Positions 7,370 to 9,185 of a DNA stretch of 9,185 nucleotides are shown piece after piece. This stretch comes from an uncultured Porphyromonas sp. (GTDB taxonomy: Bacteria; Bacteroidota; Bacteroidia; Bacteroidales; Porphyromonadaceae), in assembly GCA_900548415.1 (NCBI GenBank), contig URKO01000028.1:1-9185 (forward strand), given 5' to 3'. Below the pieces are notes generated by a model. The model made no database searches. It saw only the letters and a list, made by a program, of their open reading frames with translations, and was not told where the DNA came from. Position 1 is the first letter of the stretch, and each line of letters opens with the position of its first letter. The position numbers and the translations under genes were made by a program.

Positions 7370-7386
7370 CCCTGAAAAAAGTTGAC
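7370..7386 (+). repeat. Left terminal inverted repeat of the IS3-family element
   Basis: CCCTGAAAAAAGTTGAC pairs with the right repeat at 15 of 17 positions. Its internal TGA matches the usual first bases of IS3-family ends, so the true tip may be at 7373 rather than 7370. It lies 18 nt before the orfA start. Confidence 0.65.
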
Positions 7387-7403
7387 TCGTAAGTAATATA
7401 ACT

Positions 7404-7823
7404 ATGAGTACAATGAAACAGACAAAAGACACGAAGTCGAAGCCCACGAAGGGATCAACAAATCGCCCAACCAAGGGACATGCCACAACGGCCGAACGGC
7501 TTGAGGCACTCAAGCGCTACTACGTAAATGGCTATTCAATCAAGATTCTAGCGAGCCAGTATCAGGTAACATCATGTACGATTCGCAATTGGATTCGTAT
7601 CTTTGAGCAAGAAAACCCTGAAGTGGCTAAAGCTATGAACAAAAAGAGAATACCCCCACAAGGCACCTCCTCTGAGGAACTCAGCAAGGACGACTATGTC
7701 GCTCTGAAAGCACGTATCATGGAGCTCGAAAAAGCTCTTGACCAAGCCTGCTTAGAGCGAGATGTCTTCAAGACCTGCTTGGAGGTGTACAGCATCGATG
7801 AGCAAAAAAAAAATGGCCACTAG
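7404..7823 (+). CDS. IS3-family transposase subunit OrfA
   Basis: OrfA supplies the DNA-recognition part of the transposase. After a basic, Lys/Thr-rich N-terminus (1-27), residues 30-66 form a helix-turn-helix: AERLEALKRYY, then SIKILASQYQV and the probable recognition helix TSCTIRNWIRIFEQ. Residues 97-127 have the heptad-like pattern of the family's leucine zipper (Leu101, Ile105, Leu108, Leu112). The 139-residue product is somewhat longer than many OrfA proteins because of the N-terminal tail. Its last codons run through ten consecutive A bases and stop at 7821-7823, in the 0 frame relative to orfB in the -1 frame. Made alone, OrfA typically acts as a repressor or inhibitor in this family. 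Met4 is an alternative start. Confidence 0.88.
   Translation: MSTMKQTKDTKSKPTKGSTNRPTKGHATTAERLEALKRYYVNGYSIKILASQYQVTSCTIRNWIRIFEQENPEVAKAMNKKRIPPQGTSSEELSKDDYVALKARIMELEKALDQACLERDVFKTCLEVYSIDEQKKNGH
7802..7823 (+). promoter_or_regulatory. Programmed -1 frameshift (or slippage) window, A10
   Basis: Ten A bases (7804-7813) lie near the end of orfA. The orfB frame is closed just upstream by TGA at 7799-7801, and the orfA frame closes at 7821-7823. Any shift must therefore happen in this 22-nt window, which is almost filled by the slippery run. A -1 shift reads KK-WPLVV into orfB and gives a fusion of about 462 residues. IS3 elements commonly make OrfAB this way; transcriptional slippage on A10 would give the same result. 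Confidence 0.8.
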
Positions 7824-7825
7824 TT

Positions 7826-8791
7826 GTGACAGCTGTGAAAGATCAATATGAACATCCAATCAAGCAGGTCTGCAAGGCACTGAACAAGAGTCCACAAGCC
7901 TATTACAAGTACCTCAAGTCCGACACGCCCTTGAGAGAATCTGAGCTTGAGTTTATAGTGATAAGCTATATTGTGGAAGCACGTAAAAGCAATCCAGGTA
8001 TTGGAGGCGTATCGCTTTGGATGCAGTATTGCAGGGAGTGGGGAGCCCGCTATCCCGTTGGCAGAGATAAGTTTGTGAGCTACATACGCAAGCACAAGCT
8101 CTACGTCCGCATACCGAGGCGCTACAAAGCTCCCCGCACCACGGACTCCAGCCACGACCAGCCCACCTACCCCAACCTCGTTCGGGACCTTATCCCCGAT
8201 GGTCCAAATCAGGTGTGGAGCAGCGACATCACCTACATCCCCTTGGAGCGAGGGGACAACAGGGTTGAGTTCTGCTTCTTATCCCTGATTTTGGATAACT
8301 ATACGAAGGAGATTGTGGGCTATAGTCTAGGGGACAGTCTCGCCTCAGAATACCCCTGCGAGGCACTAAAGCAAGCCCTCAAGCGGCTCCCTAGAAAGGA
8401 CGCTTCCGATCTCATTCACCACTCCGACAGAGGCACTCAATATGCCAGTCTGCAGTATACTAAGATACTCAAGAAAAGAGGAATACAGATCAGCATGACA
8501 GAGTCAGGAGAACCCAAAGAGAACTCCCAGTCAGAGCGGGTGAACAGCACCATTAAGAACGAACTCTTAATGGGCAAAGTGTTCCATAACATCTCTGAAG
8601 CGGAAAGTGCAATCAGCAAAGCTATAGAGACTTACAACACTACTCGCCCTCATATGAGCATCGACTATATGACCCCACAAGAAGCTAGGGAATGTACGGG
8701 TCCCCTGAAGAAGCGATGGCGCAGCTATCGTGAAGACGCGATTCAGAAAGCTCGAAAAGACAAAGAGTCAAAGGAGCTAGTAACCAGCTAA
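7826..8791 (+). CDS. IS3-family transposase catalytic subunit OrfB
   Basis: OrfB carries the RNase H-like integrase domain that cuts and joins the element's ends, normally as the OrfAB fusion. The N-terminal part (about 10-100) holds a helical DNA-binding region with the family-like LNKSPQAYYKYL (19-30) and NPGIGGVSLW (56-65). The catalytic triad is Asp134 in WSSDITYIP, Asp201 in HHSDRGTQYAS and Glu237 in SQSERVNSTIK. Exactly 35 residues separate the last two, and Lys244 lies seven after Glu237: a DD(35)E core with the IS3-type lysine. TYNTTRPHMSIDYMTPQEA (269-287) is the usual C-terminal block. The GTG at 7826 is only a nominal start two bases after the orfA stop; expression through the A10 shift is more likely. 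The frame looks intact, so activity is possible. Confidence 0.93.
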   Translation: MTAVKDQYEHPIKQVCKALNKSPQAYYKYLKSDTPLRESELEFIVISYIVEARKSNPGIGGVSLWMQYCREWGARYPVGRDKFVSYIRKHKLYVRIPRRYKAPRTTDSSHDQPTYPNLVRDLIPDGPNQVWSSDITYIPLERGDNRVEFCFLSLILDNYTKEIVGYSLGDSLASEYPCEALKQALKRLPRKDASDLIHHSDRGTQYASLQYTKILKKRGIQISMTESGEPKENSQSERVNSTIKNELLMGKVFHNISEAESAISKAIETYNTTRPHMSIDYMTPQEARECTGPLKKRWRSYREDAIQKARKDKESKELVTS

Positions 8792-8827
8792 ATAGAACTT
8801 ATATCAGCAAATAAAGAAGAGACTGGA

Positions 8828-8961
8828 TTTTTCATTTTCAATCGGAACACAAAGAGCGGCAATGCACCTGACACACCAAACGCCCTCCGCTATGCTACAG
8901 GCGTTTGGCTTAGTCAGTTGCATTACCAACGGGGTGTTTGTCCGATTTGAAAAAAGAAAAA
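8828..8961 (+). repeat. Very large imperfect hairpin in the IS tail
   Basis: Eight complementary blocks in nested order form about 44 base pairs: 8828-8833/8956-8961, 8835-8839/8949-8953, 8840-8846/8941-8947 (AATCGGA/TCCGATT), 8850-8853/8937-8940, 8858-8859/8926-8927, 8861-8866/8919-8924 (AATGCA/TGCATT), 8868-8872/8913-8917 (CTGAC/GTCAG) and 8876-8884/8900-8908 (CCAAACGCC/GGCGTTTGG). The apical loop is 15 nt (8885-8899). The T-rich arm is 5' and the A-rich arm 3', so it is not a normal terminator on either strand. It could be an RNA fold read through from orfB, a single-stranded DNA fold, or a small palindromic repeat (MITE-like) captured by the element. Confidence 0.7.
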
Positions 8962-8971
8962 AAACAAGCCC

Positions 8972-8996
8972 GGGGTATACCACGAAAAACTACCCC
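8972..8996 (+). repeat. Small hairpin GGGGTA/TACCCC
   Basis: GGGGTA (8972-8977) pairs perfectly with TACCCC (8991-8996) over a 13-nt A-rich loop. The 8-bp palindrome GGTATACC (8974-8981) overlaps the left arm. It lies 10 nt after the large hairpin and is not followed by a T-run. Confidence 0.4.
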
Positions 8997-9005
8997 AAAT
9001 TGCCA

Positions 9006-9022
9006 GAGTCAACTAAAATCAG
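9006..9022 (-). repeat. Second terminal-repeat-like sequence inside the IS tail
   Basis: GAGTCAACTAAAATCAG resembles the reverse complement of the left end (7372-7388): the GAGTCAAC block and the CAG block match at the same spacing, with the central A/T bases differing. It may be an internal transposase-binding site, or an older right end followed by extra DNA. Confidence 0.4.
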
Positions 9023-9080
9023 TATCTTTGAAAAAGTCAAGACAACTCATTCTAGTTTGACGACGAAAACGATGTCAACC

Positions 9081-9097
9081 GTCAACCATTTTCAGGG
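9081..9097 (-). repeat. Right terminal inverted repeat of the IS3-family element
   Basis: GTCAACCATTTTCAGGG is the reverse complement of the left end at 15 of 17 positions. The 7-mer GTCAACC is duplicated immediately upstream (9074-9080), giving a tandem pair that may be a double transposase contact. Confidence 0.65.
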
Positions 9098-9114
9098 AAC
9101 CACAACTAGATACT

Positions 9115-9185
9115 TTTTCCTCCTTTGGAAAGTTTATTTTCCTCCCTTGGAAAACTATTTTTCCTGCCTTGGAAATTTACTTTTC
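9115..9185. repeat. 22-bp tandem repeat array, cut by window end
   Basis: Three full units (9115-9136, 9137-9158, 9159-9180) and the first five bases of a fourth repeat with an exact 22-bp period. The conserved core is TTTTCCTCCCTTGGAAA, with one base change in each of units 1 and 3. It contains the inverted arms TTTTCC and GGAAA. The remaining 5 bp differ between units: GTTTA, ACTAT, TTTAC. The period equals about two helical turns and is iteron-like, so a protein-binding array is plausible. The array continues beyond the window, so copy number and neighbours are unknown. Confidence 0.85.

Larger units (their letters stand above)
7370..9097 (+). mobile_element. IS3-family insertion sequence
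   Basis: The element carries the IS3 layout: a helix-turn-helix orfA, an A-rich slippery run and an orfB with a DDE integrase core. Terminal inverted repeats match at 15 of 17 positions: 7370-7386 (CCCTGAAAAAAGTTGAC) and the reverse complement of 9081-9097. The 1728-bp size is large for this family because 306 nt between the orfB stop and the right end are noncoding. No direct target duplication is evident next to either end. A second, weaker right-end candidate lies at 9006-9022. Coding sequence here is visibly more A-rich than the pst-pho genes, consistent with foreign origin. The element sits just after the phoR terminator and breaks no gene. Confidence 0.7.
8792..9097 (+). other. Noncoding tail of the IS element
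   Basis: This 306-nt stretch between the orfB stop and the right repeat has no credible reading frame. It contains the large hairpin, a small hairpin (8972-8996), several GTCAAC-type motifs resembling the terminal repeat, and a weak stem TTGAC (9057-9061) with GTCAA (9074-9078). It could encode a structured RNA, but no promoter was recognised. Confidence 0.5.

Noticed and set aside
7820..8155. Minus-strand frame of 111 codons over the start of orfB
   Set aside because: It overlaps conserved transposase sequence and its translation resembles no known family; it is best explained as a shadow of orfB.
7404..8791. orfA/orfB as a frameshifted pseudogene
   Set aside because: The two-frame arrangement with an A-run at the junction is normal for IS3 elements, and the DD(35)E residues are intact.
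8861..8924. Integron attC site
   Set aside because: The fold is hairpin-like, but the flanks do not give RYYYAAC/GTTRRRY core sites at the ends; the nearest matches (ACCAAAC, GTTTGGC) each miss a position and lie too close together. No integrase gene is visible.
8828..8961. Rho-independent terminator for orfB
   Set aside because: The structure is followed by A-rich sequence, not a T-run, on the + strand, and the reverse strand shows the same problem.
9115..9185. CRISPR array
   Set aside because: Units are 22 bp in contiguous tandem with only about 5 variable bases; there are no spacers of 25-40 bp and no cas gene in view.

Overview
The window is Bacteroidota-like DNA, most probably from a Porphyromonas relative with a genome somewhat above 50% GC. 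Host genes mostly lack Shine-Dalgarno sequences and have A/T-rich leaders. The possible promoter element is of the Bacteroidota TAnnTTTG type. The phosphate-binding protein is a lipoprotein, as expected in this phylum. The species guess is inference.

Positions 1-7335 hold one complete phosphate-scarcity locus, all on the + strand: pstS, pstC, pstA, pstB, phoU, then a PhoB-type response regulator and a PhoR-type sensor kinase. PstS captures phosphate outside the inner membrane, PstC and PstA form the channel, and PstB supplies ATP. PhoU is expected to link transporter status to the kinase, and PhoR/PhoB set transcription of the locus. Spacing is tight from pstC on (9, 23 and 73 nt gaps, a 20-nt phoU/phoB overlap, a 42-nt gap). 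A 178-nt structured spacer separates pstS from pstC. Upstream of pstS is a two-half-site sequence with the geometry of a Pho box. The unit ends in a terminator-like hairpin at 7340-7360.

Nine bases after that hairpin begins an IS3-family insertion sequence. Its left terminal repeat is at 7370-7386, followed by orfA, an A10 slippery run for -1 frameshifting, and orfB with a DD(35)E transposase core. The best-matching right terminal repeat is at 9081-9097, which gives the element a noncoding tail of about 300 nt, unusually long for the family. The tail contains a very large imperfect hairpin (8828-8961, about 44 base pairs), a smaller hairpin, and several extra copies of the GTCAAC motif found in the terminal repeats.

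The last 71 bases (9115-9185) are an exact 22-bp-period tandem array that runs off the window edge. Each unit has a conserved core of about 17 bp with TTTTCC/GGAAA arms and a variable stretch of about 5 bp. The structured IS tail and this array are the parts least explained by ordinary annotation.
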